Assembly (NCBI GenBank): GCA_023525715.1
Contig: CM042013.1
Coordinates: forward strand, 77,173,494-77,237,493
Direction: 5' to 3'
Length of the DNA stretch: 64,000 nucleotides
Source: Cichorium intybus
Lineage: Eukaryota > Streptophyta > Magnoliopsida > Asterales > Asteraceae
Under the pieces are notes generated by a model. It saw only the letters and a list, made by a program, of their open reading frames with translations. It was not told where the DNA came from and made no database searches. Both the position numbers and the translations under genes were made by a program. Positions within the stretch are counted from its first letter, which is position 1. Each line of letters opens with the position of its first letter. Of the stretch, positions 12,501-24,100 are shown in pieces.

Positions 12501-13511
12501 GACCCAAGAACAAGAAGATGATGAGTTATTAGAGATAATGTATATACCTGTAGATTATGGCTTCACCTTACCATCCTTGATGTCTTACAGATATTTTGGG
12601 CAGCTTCGTTTCCAATATCTTTTCTCATTGCAATAGAAGCAACCGACCTCTTTGGGCTTTTGGACGTGAGGGGTGTCAGAACTAGGCCCGGCCTTTGAGC
12701 CGTTACTGGATGAGCCAACATGGACCTTGCCATTCTAGTTTTTCTTAGGATGACTTTTCCTCTTTTTCCCCTTTCCCTGTCCAATGGCGAGAACGTGAGC
12801 ACCGACGGAAGTGGAGGATATAGCTTTACCTTTCATTCCGGCCTCAGTGGTCTGCATCATGTTATGCAACTGAGCCAAGGTGGTCTCATTGTTGTTCAGA
12901 TGATAAGCTAAGATAAACTGATCATAACAACTAGGCAAGGAGTTCAGAACTAATCAATAGCCAGCTCCTCGTCAAAATGCATATTCAGCTTCATGAGGCG
13001 TTCCACGTATCTTTGAATTCTTTGCATGTGGGTGCATACAGACTCCCCCTCTTTCATTCTGCATGCTACGAGGGCTTTGACTACTTCATACTTTTCTTGA
13101 CGAGCTCGCTTACGGAACTTTTCCATAAGGTGCTTGTTCATCTCGTATGGCCAATAGTCCTCATAAAATCTTTGCAATTCCAGGACCAAAGTAGCGACCA
13201 TGATGCAAGACACTTTTGTTGCATCGTCGTTGTGTTTCTTCTATGAGGCATATTCCTCAGGAGTAGCTGTTTCTTGATCGATTTCGACGAGCTCTTTTTC
13301 GAGGAGTAGCTGCTTCTTGATCGATTTCGACGAGCTCTTTTTCGAGAACATACTCTCTGTCCTAGTATCTCAGAGCCATCTTTATGTTTCGCATCCAGTC
13401 GTTGTAGTTGGTGCCATCAAATGTCACCATCGAGTAGAGGAAAAGGATCGAAGCGAAGTTGTTATTGTGGGGTGTGGATTAGGGAGCAGAAGCATCAGCA
13501 GAAGAAGACAT
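9558..13511 (-). pseudogene. Copia Gag-Pol polyprotein, inactivated
   Basis: Read on the minus strand from ATG at 13511. Gag (about 12560-13511) carries an early in-frame stop after 10 codons and a ~45-bp tandem duplication near 13258-13345. A CCHC knuckle near 12600-12645 has Tyr where the His is expected. Pre-integrase and zinc-binding residues lie at 11848-12438. The integrase core at 11413-11838 contains RSDRGGEY and the PQLNGVAERRNRT block. The linker and N-terminal reverse transcriptase lie at 10560-11313. The YVDD catalytic motif is in 10378-10587, and RNase H, with SRHIDRKYHYIRH, is in 9558-10034. Several frameshifts and stops separate the pieces, so it cannot make a polyprotein. The clade within Copia is not resolved. 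Confidence 0.92.
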
Positions 13512-14550
13512 CTATAAAAGAAATGTACTTTTAATCAGATATATAATCCTTAATATATTAACACAAATATTTAAATATTAAAGCTAGGACCCAACTATAT
13601 AATTCACAACTTAGAAGAGGGATGCCATAATCTAATTGTAAATTTTATAAAGGTAGGTAAATGACGATTTACCAATTTCATCGCGAAAGATAGTCAAATT
13701 AAGTGAAATTCCTAGATCTTTTGAGATTCATTGAAACTATTCAATGGCATGTTTAATATTGGATTATGCTATTCCATTTGTGACCGGGATGCCGAGGATC
13801 ACAAACAATATGTGAATAACCATGAAAATATGCTTGGTAACCTCAATGTAATTTATCATCTCAATTGATGTGTCGGTAAACATGCACGCTCCATCAACAA
13901 TGATAATTTATGAGATACCAATTACAACTCTTTATAAGTCCCTATTAGTGTGCCGGTAAACCACACACGCTCCACTAATGACTCGTAAAGTGTAGTGTGC
14001 AATTCATGGATTAGCATATCTTTCATATTTTTCCTAAAGTAACTAGATTTGTAATTTTATTAAACCGGTTCTAGTACTTTCCTTTAATAACATTATACTT
14101 TTAATGATATTAAATTGTCCTATCAAATCTGTTCCGCTAACGATCCTCCACTAATCAAGGAAGCAGTAGGTGAGAGTAGACACCCATTCAACCGCCAATT
14201 TATAGGTAGGTTCGAGCATTTAAATGATTTAATATGAATATTTTAATTAACAAATAATTAAATAATTAAATCATATAATGATTAACTAATTAAATTAATC
14301 AAATAATTTAATCCTAATCCTAACCCTCTAATTTTTTAAAATCAGGGTAAATGATTTATCCATTTGTTAATTAATCATAATTACCAAAACAGAAAATCCT
14401 AAAACCCTACTGATTACCCAAAATAGGGAGGAGGCGAGGGTATCAAAACCTAGCCCAAGTCGAAATTTATGGCCCTTAGGGTTTAGTCTCAATAAACCCT
14501 AATTGATCAAGTTCTCCAATTATAGCTATTCAATAGAAAACAAAACTGAC
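13512..14550 (-). other. Copia leader region
   Basis: Non-coding sequence between the gag start and the primer site, with several short repeated motifs (for example the pieces near 13800-13990 with GTGTGCCGGTAAAC-like variants). No other feature was seen. Confidence 0.5.
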
Positions 14551-14562
14551 GCTCTGATACCA
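14551..14562 (-). other. Copia primer binding site
   Basis: The complement of this stretch reads TGGTATCAGAGC, matching the 3' end of plant initiator methionine tRNA. It lies 4 bases inside the LTR, which fixes the element's orientation. Confidence 0.9.
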
Positions 14563-14566
14563 CTCA

Positions 14567-15337
14567 TGGAGAATAAGCAAACAAACAAACTTAAAATCTT
14601 AAGTTCACATGCAACCTAGGGGATCTATGTTTTCTCTATTGAACATATTAATAAGAAAATCTATAGGAAACCCTAGGTATAATCAAAATTACTAAAGAGG
14701 GTTTCTGGATTACATACCTTATTATTCTCATAGCAAATAACAATTGTTCCTCGTATTGTTGATCTCTCCGAAGCTAGCACTACAAATGTCTTGCCTCTAA
14801 TGGTTCACACTCAAAAGTCCAAGCAAAGGTTAATTATCTTAAGTTCTAATTAAGAAATAGCTCGCTATAAAACCATAGAGAAGAATTATAGATTCTGCTT
14901 GAGAGAGAAGAGAAATTCAAGAGAACTGTCTACAAGAAAGGGGCAGAGAATAATGTGACACGGGAAGCGTATTTATAGTTGCAAGGGTGATAAAGGATAA
15001 ACCTTATTTGAATTCAAACTGAGATAAAAACCTTATCTCTAACCCTTTTTCTAGCTACCTACGGCGTGCGTTGCATCATACTTCACACACATCGCGCGTG
15101 TTACTTCGTCCAGAAGGTTCCATTGTTCAACTATTGAACAATTACAATCCAGCCCCTGCACTTTTAATTAATCCCAAATTAATTCCAATTAATTCTGATT
15201 AATACCAAACTAGTTTCTGATTAATTCATTATCATATAATAAATTAATAAACTATTTGTCTCTCTCTCTATTTAACCTTAATACCAGTTGGACTACGGAG
15301 GGCAACCCAAAAGGACTTTGCTACTATCAATTCAAGT
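14567..15337 (-). repeat. Copia 5' LTR (right), truncated
   Basis: It starts TG at 14567 and aligns with the left LTR until 15337. The last ~49 bases present in the left LTR (8638-8686) are absent. CACTA-A transposase sequence follows directly. Confidence 0.88.
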
Positions 15338-17318
15338 GATGGATATCATTTGGTAGTATTCCACATATTGCAATGGGAATCATATGTGCGATTAGAAAAT
15401 GACAATCGTGCGACTTCATACCAATTAGTTTTAGATCTTTCATCTACACCAATTTCTTGATGTTTGCGGAATAACCAGATGGAACCTTCACACCATGAAG
15501 ACATTTACAAAATTTTGTTTTCTCTTCTTTAGACATTGTATAACAAGTTTTGGTAGATAAAAGTGCTTTCCATCTCTTTCAACGGGGGCAAATTGTGGTT
15601 GTATTCCCATGTTAACCATGTCCTTTCAAATAGGGAGCCCATCCTTTGATTTCCCAGCAATGTTTAACAACAATCATATCAAGCTTCCACAAACGTTCTT
15701 CTCAATATTCATAACATCAACGCAATGTCAGATCTTTAAACCTTCCGAGTATGGTAATTCCCAACAGACAGACCTCTTTTTCCAATTAGTTGGTTTATTA
15801 TTTTTTTTGGCATTTTCCAAATACAATGTTTAAATTTTGAACTCGGGAAAAAGTGGTTTTCCCATCCATTGGATTAGGCATATCTCCCGTCTCAGTTTTT
15901 CCATAAAATAAGTTTCGTTTACGGCGATAAAAGTGGGTCTTTGGAAGCAATCGTCGATGTCCCATGTATACATTTTTGTTACAATTTTCCAACCATAACC
16001 ACCGTGTGTTATTTTCACAAACTGGACATGCCTTCCTTCCTTTTGTACTATATCCAGACAAATTTGCATAAGCTAGAAAATCACTCATAGTGCAAAAAAT
16101 CATGGCACATTGTCGGAAATACTCTTTCTTATATGCATCATACACTTTAACACCTGAATTCCATAAGATTTTCATTTCCTCAATTAATGGAGCTAAAAAT
16201 ACATCAATGTCGTTACCGGGTTGTTTCAGACCTTGGATTAGCAATGACATCATGATGTATTTTCTTTTCATGCATAACCAAGGTGGAAGATTATAAATGC
16301 ATAAAAGAACTGGCCATGTGCTGTGACGACTGCTCATATTTCCAAATGGATTGATTCCATCCGGACTAAGTCCAAACCGGATATTTCTAATCTCACAACC
16401 AAATTCTGTAAATTTAGAATCAAAATTTTCCCATTGAGGAGAATCGGCCACATGTCTCATCTATCTGTCTGTTTTACGCTCATCAGCATGCCAACGTAAC
16501 AATTTTGAATCTTTGTCGTTTGCAAATAATCGTTTCAATCTTGGTACGACATGCAAATACCATAATAATTTAGCAGGAGGGCCGTTCTTTGTCACATCAC
16601 TGTTTACTTTCGTTTATTTTTTCTGCATATATCGCGACGTTCCACAGGTGATACATTCATGTAGATTAGGATGCTCGTTTCTATATAACATACGATCATT
16701 TGGACATGCATGTATTCTTTCGATTTCCAAATCCATCGGACACATTAATTTTTTTGCTTCGTATAATGAAATAGGTAACTCATTATTTTCGGGGAGCATT
16801 TCATGTAAAATCTCTAGCAAGTCCATGAAAGTTTTATCACTCCAACCATTGGTTGCTTTTAAATGAAATAGTTTTAGCACGACAGTCATTTTGGTGATTG
16901 GTGCAACCAACATACAATGGCTTTTCAGCTTCTTCAACAGTTGTTGAAATTTTTCATAACCTTTATCGGAAACATTATCTTTAATGTCATGTAGCATGTC
17001 ATCTATTTTATCGCAAGTTTCATTGTGTAAATCATCAATATCATCACCATTATTTTCAGTGTCGACTATGTTATGATCGATTAATGTTTCACCATGTTGT
17101 GTCCAACTTGTATACCCATTCATAAACCCATTACATATTAGATGTTTGTATTACGTTTATGTCACTAAAGTTTTTACAATTATGACACTTCTTACAAGGA
17201 CACCAAATAGGAGTCTCTCCTTCGGATGGTCAACAGTAACTTCAAGAAAAATGTTCAGGTTGTCCAAGTATTCATCGCTAGCACGTCACAGTTCATACAT
17301 CCAAGTTTCACGATCCAT
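15338..17318 (-). pseudogene. CACTA-A TNP2 transposase, N-terminal part, decayed
   Basis: The start codon is at 17318 (MDRETWMYEL, then a stop), in the same context as the CACTA-B start. Downstream, 16614-17123 keeps the acidic linker and the MLPENNELPISLYEAKKLM block. 15798-16460 keeps the core transposase block (IRFGLSPDGINPFG, then RHSTWPVLLCIYNLPPWLC, then GNDIDVFLAPLIEEM) and a CPVC motif. Frame changes and early stops show it is dead. The order and spacing equal those of the intact copy at 41306-44584, allowing for the copia insertion. Confidence 0.9.
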
Positions 17319-17814
17319 TTGCAATTTAAAAAATCAGTATTTAATAAATTAAACGTAAACTCGTAGGACTAAGGGTGGATGGAGCAATGGAAGTTTCGAG
17401 CGGTTTCAAGGGAACTGCCGGTCGGTACCGTCGGTGTCGTGCGGGTTCGGCCGGTAGCGGTTCAAGGAGGAGAGATGGCGGGTTGGTGATGCCGCTTGGA
17501 GTCAAAGGCAAAGAAGGAAAAGGGGGCAGCGGGTTGGCAGTGGGTTAGAGGTCGACGGCTTCCGCAGGTTCTGCACTGTCGGCAGCAAGTTGAAGGCAGG
17601 ATGAGGGCGGCTTCGAAGTTCGACAGGTTTGACGGGTATTGCACTGTCAACCCTAAGAAAAAATATCTAACAATATTTTTCTTAAATAATAAATATGTTA
17701 ATACAAATTCACATGCTAAATGAGACAGCCTATTCAAAAACCAATCCCAAAATAATTCACATGTTAACCTCTGTTAGATTAGTCTTGGACGGGTATGCCT
17801 AAGAGACATTGCAA
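17319..17814. other. Unassigned, GC-richer patch
   Basis: A GC-rich stretch at 17370-17650, with CGG-rich repeats, is unlike its AT-rich surroundings. Short overlapping frames occur on both strands but none resembles a known protein. No CACTA terminal repeat was found where the right end of CACTA-A would be expected. Confidence 0.35.
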
Positions 17815-18010
17815 AAAAAAAAATTCATTTAGTGGCATACATTTTTATTGGCATATAGCTTTTGTGCCATTATTTTACATTTTAATGGTACTTTTCTATA
17901 TGTCATAAAAAATAAACAGTTTTAGTGACACTTTATATTTTATACCATTAATATATAAAGTTAATAAAAAAAAATTACCATTAATAATTTTTTCCAAAGT
18001 TATAAAATGT
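17815..18010. mobile_element. Decayed CACTA subterminal region related to CACTA-E
   Basis: It contains TTTAGTGGCAT, GTGCCATTA and TTTTAGTGACAC motifs spaced as in the subterminal repeats of CACTA-E (57825-58140), preceded by an A-rich run in the position of the CACTACAAAAAAA terminus. The CACTA bases themselves are not intact. Confidence 0.5.
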
Positions 18011-18787
18011 TGCTACGAAAATAAATAATTTTCTTTATTACTTCAAAAAGAAAAATACTTAATTTCCATTACTTCTCCCATGAAAAATTTGATCCTCGCG
18101 CCCCTTTTTCATTTCCCTCCATCCAAAATGTTTAGAAACCCTCGATGGCCCTTTTCCATTCCCTCCATCGACAATTCGCTGCTCCACTTATTTCCTGCTT
18201 CAAATCTTCAATCGTTGTCCTTCCCACTTCAAATATTCAGTTGTTCCCTTCACAGAATCGTGCCTCTATTTCTCTCTTAGGGTACCGAGAGCCACCAATT
18301 TTGGGTATTGCAACTCCTCCTTCTCACAAAATCAATGCTTATGCCCTAAGCCCGGTTTAGGGTATTGCGCCTCCACCCCGGTTACACGATAGCAATCTAC
18401 GCAGGTTGTGCCAATTTGAAGCTTGTAGTGTTTGAAGGATATTAGATAGGTGGTGTTCTCGGTGGACAATCGGTGGACAATTGGTGACCACCATTCTGCA
18501 GATAGTGTGCTGATAGGGCTTCACAAACCGATTCAACACTCCCGCTTCGCCATTGATGACTAGTTCTTTTGGAATTAGCTCGTATTGCTCTAAATCCAGT
18601 ATGTTCATATAACAAACAAGTATTTTTGCTGACATGATCTTTATGTTCTTATGATAAAAGTTGTTTTATAATCCATTGCAGATAATTCATTATTGATACA
18701 TAGATTCCAAATGTTCATATGTACAATGGAAACCTAGAGGAATAAAATGTCTTGACTGCACGCCACAACATGAGATATTGATAAGGA
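18011..18787. other. Unassigned spacer
   Basis: The 18090-18370 part is pyrimidine-rich, like a plant 5' leader. A 92-codon minus-strand frame at 18357-18635 has no recognised family. I see nothing that proves a gene. Confidence 0.35.
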
Positions 18788-19348
18788 TGATTGTATGAAT
18801 ATGGCTGATTATCTAAAATTGTTGCATATAGTTAAAGTTATGATTTCCTTTAATCTTTTTATTTAGAAATTGATGTTTGAATGTTTGACTAATATACATT
18901 TATATATAAGGAAACTCATATTTTGGTCATCCATTAAGTAACCATTACTTTTTCTGAATGATTTAATCCTTATAGCTTGATAATTTAAAACCTATATTTA
19001 CCTTTGTGTCTTTTGACTCAATAATGTTCTATTAGTTTTGTTTTTATAAACTAGCACTGCTCCTTTATTATAGCCAATAATGTCTTTAGTTCTTGCCAGC
19101 TTTGATTTTAAAAACTAAAAATACAACTTTTTAGAAATACAAGTAGACTTTAATATTGGAGAAGGATAGATTGAAGCAAAAGAATTAACCGCCACAATTT
19201 CGACCCGTTTACCTAAAAATGATTGATTTTTGTTATATTTCACCTCTAACGAGTTTAAAAATATTATCTTAAGGGGAAACCAGTAAAAGGCTGCCGATAT
19301 AGGTTACAAGTCAAACTTAAAACAATAATAAATGCTCTATTATTAATA

Positions 19349-19594
19349 GAGTAAATTACACGGATGGTCCCTGTGGTTTACCAAAACTAACACTGAGCGT
19401 CCAAGTATTGGATTTACACTAGATGAGTCACTAAAGTTTTGTTAAACTGACACATTGGTCCCTGGTCTATATAAAAAGACTTTTTTGCCCTTTTCATTTT
19501 CTTTTTTCTTTTTCTTTTTACCCTTTTCTTTTTTAATAAATAGAAAATAAAAAACCACCCCACCCACCATACCCACACCCCACCCCACCCACCT

Positions 19595-19625
<31 letters not shown>

Positions 19626-20835
19626 GCGTGTGTGTAAATGCACACAGAAAAACAGAGCATCAATCACCATGGCAGCGAACAAATTTACAACAATGGTGCA
19701 TAAAAACACAAACAAGATCACACTTGTTCTTATCTATGCTGTTCAGGAATGGATACTCATAGTTCTCCTCCTCCTCAACTCAATCTTCTCCTTCCTGGGA
19801 TTTTTTGGGGTTTTCCAAAAATGGAAGTTCAAGGTTTATCAGAATTGAAAACTGAAACAGTGACCCAAGTTTTAGAAAAGGAGACCGAAGAAAAACTTTT
19901 TGTTAAAGCTATAAATCTCAGCCAAGATGTTAAAAGAACTTGTCAACAGTGAGGACAAAACAACATACTGTGAACAATTATCTCCTTCGTTCTTGTTTAG
20001 CAACATCAAGTTTTGTAAACACATCAACATACAAAAAATATAAAAAGAAATGAAAGAAAATTGAGCGAGCAACAATCCAGGAACACCATCAGGGCAAATG
20101 CAAGAAGGGCCGGAGGAATTCAAATTCGACCAACATGTCCCGCTGAAGCTCTGATACCGCGAGCAAATTCCCACGTCCCGCCGAATCTCTGATACCGTGA
20201 GCAAATTCCATCACCGCCCACCCTCCCATCTCAAAACCCTGCAACAACAACTCCACCAACGGCATCATTTCACTCCGATTAAACTCATAAAACGTCGTCC
20301 CCAAAACCGAAACTCCAATCACACGCGCAATCCTTCGTTCTGAAGTTATCGATCAATCATTGAAGAATTTCAATCCCCAGCCTTCATCACTGAAACAATT
20401 AAATATGTTCCTAATCTGAATAGACCTAATTATATCCTCCAGACACGAAAAGAATAACCCCTCCAAACACACACCTGCATACAAGAATCCACGTTTTCAT
20501 CTAATGAGAAATCAGATTGAAGAAGTTTTAGGTTTCGCTAGTTGTACCAGATTAACGATCTCCTATTTTAATCCTTCCAATAACATCCCCACGAGTGATT
20601 AAGCAAGAATTAAACTCGATCTGCCCTGCGAGCATTAATCTGGAATTTGCTGTCGGAACAAAACACCTTCCTCGATCCGCCCTACAAGGGAATTTGAGCT
20701 CCAAAGGTTCGACATTGAAAAGCTCCACGGTAGTCATTTTTTTCTTTGAACTCGATTAACCCAAAAAAGTATTTTGCTGCTGCTTTTGATTTCTCGAGAA
20801 AAGAAAAGATTACTGTAGATATATGATCCGACAAC

Positions 20836-20881
<46 letters not shown>

Positions 20882-21117
20882 TGGGGTGTGGGTATGGTGG
20901 GTGGGGTGGTTTTTTATTTTCCAATTTATTAAAAAAATAAAAGGGTAAAAAGAAAAAGAAAAAATAAAATGAAAAGGGCAAAAAAGTCTTTTTATATAGA
21001 CCAGGGACCAATGTGTCGGTTTAACGAAGCTTTAGTGACTCATCTAGTATAAATCGGATACTTGGGTGCTCAGTGTTAGTTTTGGTAAACCACAGGGACC
21101 ATCCGTGTAATTTAATC
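19349..21117. mobile_element. Pack-MULE M2 with perfect 9-bp target duplication
   Basis: Its ends are inverted repeats of about 280 bp, starting GAGTAAATTACACGG on the left and closing CCGTGTAATTTAATC on the right. The arms include the CT/GA microsatellites at 19589-19625 and 20839-20875. Identical 9-bp repeats TTATTAATA lie at 19340-19348 and 21118-21126. The other array copies show the empty site with a single TTATTAATA, for example near 21865. No transposase is encoded. The inside contains a plus-strand myosin-binding-protein fragment and further GC-richer sequence at 20080-20740 that I could not place. Confidence 0.92.
19670..19800 (+). pseudogene. Captured N-terminal exon of a MyoB-type myosin-binding protein
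   Basis: An ATG at 19670 opens MAANKFTTMVHKNTNKIT followed by a hydrophobic stretch (LIYAVQEWILIVLLLLNSIF). This is the conserved N-terminal membrane anchor of plant GTD-binding (DUF593) myosin-binding proteins, which tether myosin XI to vesicles. The similarity ends soon after, before the cysteine motif expected next and well before the GTD-binding coiled coil, so this is only a first-exon fragment. It lies inside M2, the classic Pack-MULE situation. The assignment rests on remembered family sequence. Confidence 0.65.
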
Positions 21118-24100
21118 TTATTAATATGTAATTATTAATTTGGGAGGTTGAAGCATGTTGCATGGAATCCATTAAATAAGCTTCCTCTTTTTTCAATCTC
21201 AAGCACAAGACCTATCTTTTCAATCTCAAGCACAAGACCATGTATACCAGGAAAAAACCAAAAAGGCAAAAACAAATATATATTCTTGTATGTATATGTC
21301 TATGCATGATAAAACGAATATGATTGTATGAATATGGCTGATTATCTAAAATTGTTGCATATAGTTAAAGTTATGATTTCCTTTAATCTTTTTATTTAGA
21401 AATTGATGTTTGAATGTTTGACTAATATACATTTATATATAAGGAAACTCATATTTTGGTCATCCATTAATAACCATTACTTTTTATTTAATCCTTATAG
21501 CTTGATAATTTAAAACCTATATTTACCTTTCTGTCTTTGACTCAATAATGTTCTATTAGTTTTGTTTTTATAAACTAGCACTGCTCCTTTATTACAGCCA
21601 ATAATGTCTTTAGTTCTTGCCAACTTTGATTTTAAAAACTAAAAATACAACTTTTTAGAAATACAAGTAGACTTTAATATTGGAGAAGGATAGATTGAAG
21701 CAAAAGAATTAACCGCCACAATTTCGACCCATTTACCTAAAATGATTGATCTTTGTTATATTTCACCTCTAACGAGTTTAAAAATATTATCTTAAGGGGA
21801 AACCAGTAAAAGGCTACCGATATAGGTTACAATTCAAACTTAAAACAATAATAAATGCTCTATTATTAATATGTAATTATTAATTTACGAGGTTGAAGCA
21901 TATTGCATGGAATCCATTAAATAAGCTTCCTATTTTTTTCAATCTCAAGCACAAGACCTATCTTTTCAATCTCAAGCACAAGACCATGTACACCTGAAAA
22001 AAAAAAAACAAAAAGGCAAAAACGAATATATATTCTTGTATGTATATGTCTATGCATGATAAAATGAATATGATTGTATGAATATGGCTGATTATCTAAA
22101 ATTGTTGCATATAGTTAAAGTTATGATTTCCTTTAATCTTTTTATTTAGAAATTGATGTTTGAATGTTTGACTAATATATATTTATATATAAGGAAACTC
22201 ATATTTTGGTCATCCATTAAGTAACCATTACTTTTTATTTAATCCTTATAGCTTGATAATTTAAAACCTATATTTACCTTTCTATCTTTGACTCAATAAT
22301 GTTCTATTAGTTTTGTTTTTATAAACTAGCACTGCTCCTTTATTACAGCCAATAATGTCTTTAGTTCTTGCTAGCTTTGATTTTAAAAACTAAAAATACA
22401 ACTTTTTAGAAATACAAGTAGACTTTAATATTGGAGAAGGATAGATTGAAGCAAAAGAATTAACCGCCACAATTTCGACCCATTTACCTAAAAATGATTG
22501 ATTTTTGTTATATTTCACCTCTGACGAGTTTAAAAATATTATCTTAAGGGGAAACCAGTAAAAGGTTGCCGATATAGGTTACAAGTCAAACTTAAAACAA
22601 TAATAAATGCTCTATTATTAATATGTAATTATTAATTTGGGAGGTTGAAGCATGTTACATGGAATCCATTAAATAAGCTTCCTCTTTTTTCAATCTCAAG
22701 CACAGGACCTATCTTTTCAATCTCAAGCACAAGACCATGTACACCAGGAAAAAAACAAAAAGGCAAAAACGAATATATATTCTTGTATGTATATGTCTAT
22801 GCATGATAAAACGAATATGATTGTATGAATATGGCTGATTATCTAAAATTCTTGCATATAGTTAAAGTTATGATTTCCTTTAATCTTTTAATTTAGAAAT
22901 TGATGTTTGAATGTTTGTTTGACTAATATACATTTATATATAAGGAAACTCATATTTTGGTCATCCATTAAGTAACCATTACTTTTTATTTAATCCTTAT
23001 AGCTTGATAATTTAAAAACCTATATTTACCTTTCTGTCTTTGACTCAATAATGTTCTATTAGTTTTGTTTTTATAAACTAGCACTGCTCCTTTATTACAA
23101 CCAATAATGTCTTTAGTTCTTGCCAACTTTGATTTTAAAAACTAAAAATACAACTTTTTAGAAATACAAGTAGACTTTAATATTGGAGAAGGATAGATTG
23201 AAGCAAAAGAATTAACTGCCACAATTTCGACCCATTTACCTAAAATGATTGATCTTTGTTATATTTCACCTCTAACGAGTTTAAAAATATTATCTTAAGG
23301 GGAAACCAGTAAAAGGCTACCGATATAGGTTACAATTCAAACTTAAAACAATAATAAATGCTCTATTATTAATATGTAATTATTAATTTGGGAGGTTGAA
23401 GCATGTTGCATGGAATCCATTAAATAAGCTTCCTATTTTTTTCAATCTCAAGCACAAGACCTATCTTTTCAATCTCAAGCACAAGACCATGTACACTAGA
23501 AAAAAAAACAAAAAGGCAAAAACGAATATATATTCTTGTATGTATATGTCTATGCATGATAAAATGAATATGATTGTATGAATATGGCTGATTATCTAAA
23601 ATTGTTGCATATAGTTAAAGTTATGATTTCCTTTAATCTTTTTATTTAGAAATTGATGTTTGAATGTTTGACTAATATATATTTATATATAAGGAAACTC
23701 ATATTTTGGTCATCCATTAAGTAACCATTACTTTTTATTTAATCCTTATAGCTTGATAATTTAAAACCTATATTTACCTTTCTGTCTTTGACTCAATAAT
23801 GTTCTATTAGTTTTGTTTTTATAAACTAGCACTGCTCCTTTATTACAGCCAATAATGTCTTTAGTTCTTTCTAGCTTTGATTTTAAAAACTAAAAATACA
23901 ACTTTTTAGAAATACAAGTAGACTTTAATATTGGAGAAGGATAGATTGAAGCAAAAGAATTAACCGCCACAATTTCGACCCATTTACCTAAAAATGATTG
24001 ATTTTTGTTATATTTCACCTCTGACGAGTTTAAAAATATTATCTTAAGGGGAAACCAGTAAACGGTTGTCGATATAGGTTACAAGTCAAACTTAAAACAA

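Larger units (their letters stand above)
7655..15337 (-). mobile_element. Ty1-copia LTR retrotransposon inserted in CACTA-A
   Basis: A minus-strand copia element lies inside the TNP2 pseudogene. The right-hand LTR (5' LTR of the element) is followed at 14551-14562 by the complement of TGGTATCAGAGC, the initiator-tRNA primer site. The left-hand LTR (3' LTR) is bordered at 8687-8700 by the complement of a purine tract containing AAGCGGGAGAC. Gag, protease/pre-integrase, integrase, reverse transcriptase and RNase H blocks lie between them in copia order. The left junction is clean. On the right the LTR lacks about 49 terminal bases and adjoining CACTA sequence is missing, so a deletion removed that end and no target duplication can be scored. 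Confidence 0.93.

Noticed and set aside
7655..15337. Virus integration
   Set aside because: LTRs, initiator-tRNA primer site and copia domain order mark a retrotransposon; no envelope or plant-virus genes.
17319..17814. Right terminus of CACTA-A
   Set aside because: No TAGTAGTG-type end or matching duplication could be found, so its border is left open.
19442..19721. Arg/Glu-rich frames over the CT repeat
   Set aside because: They cross the terminal repeat and CT microsatellite of M2.
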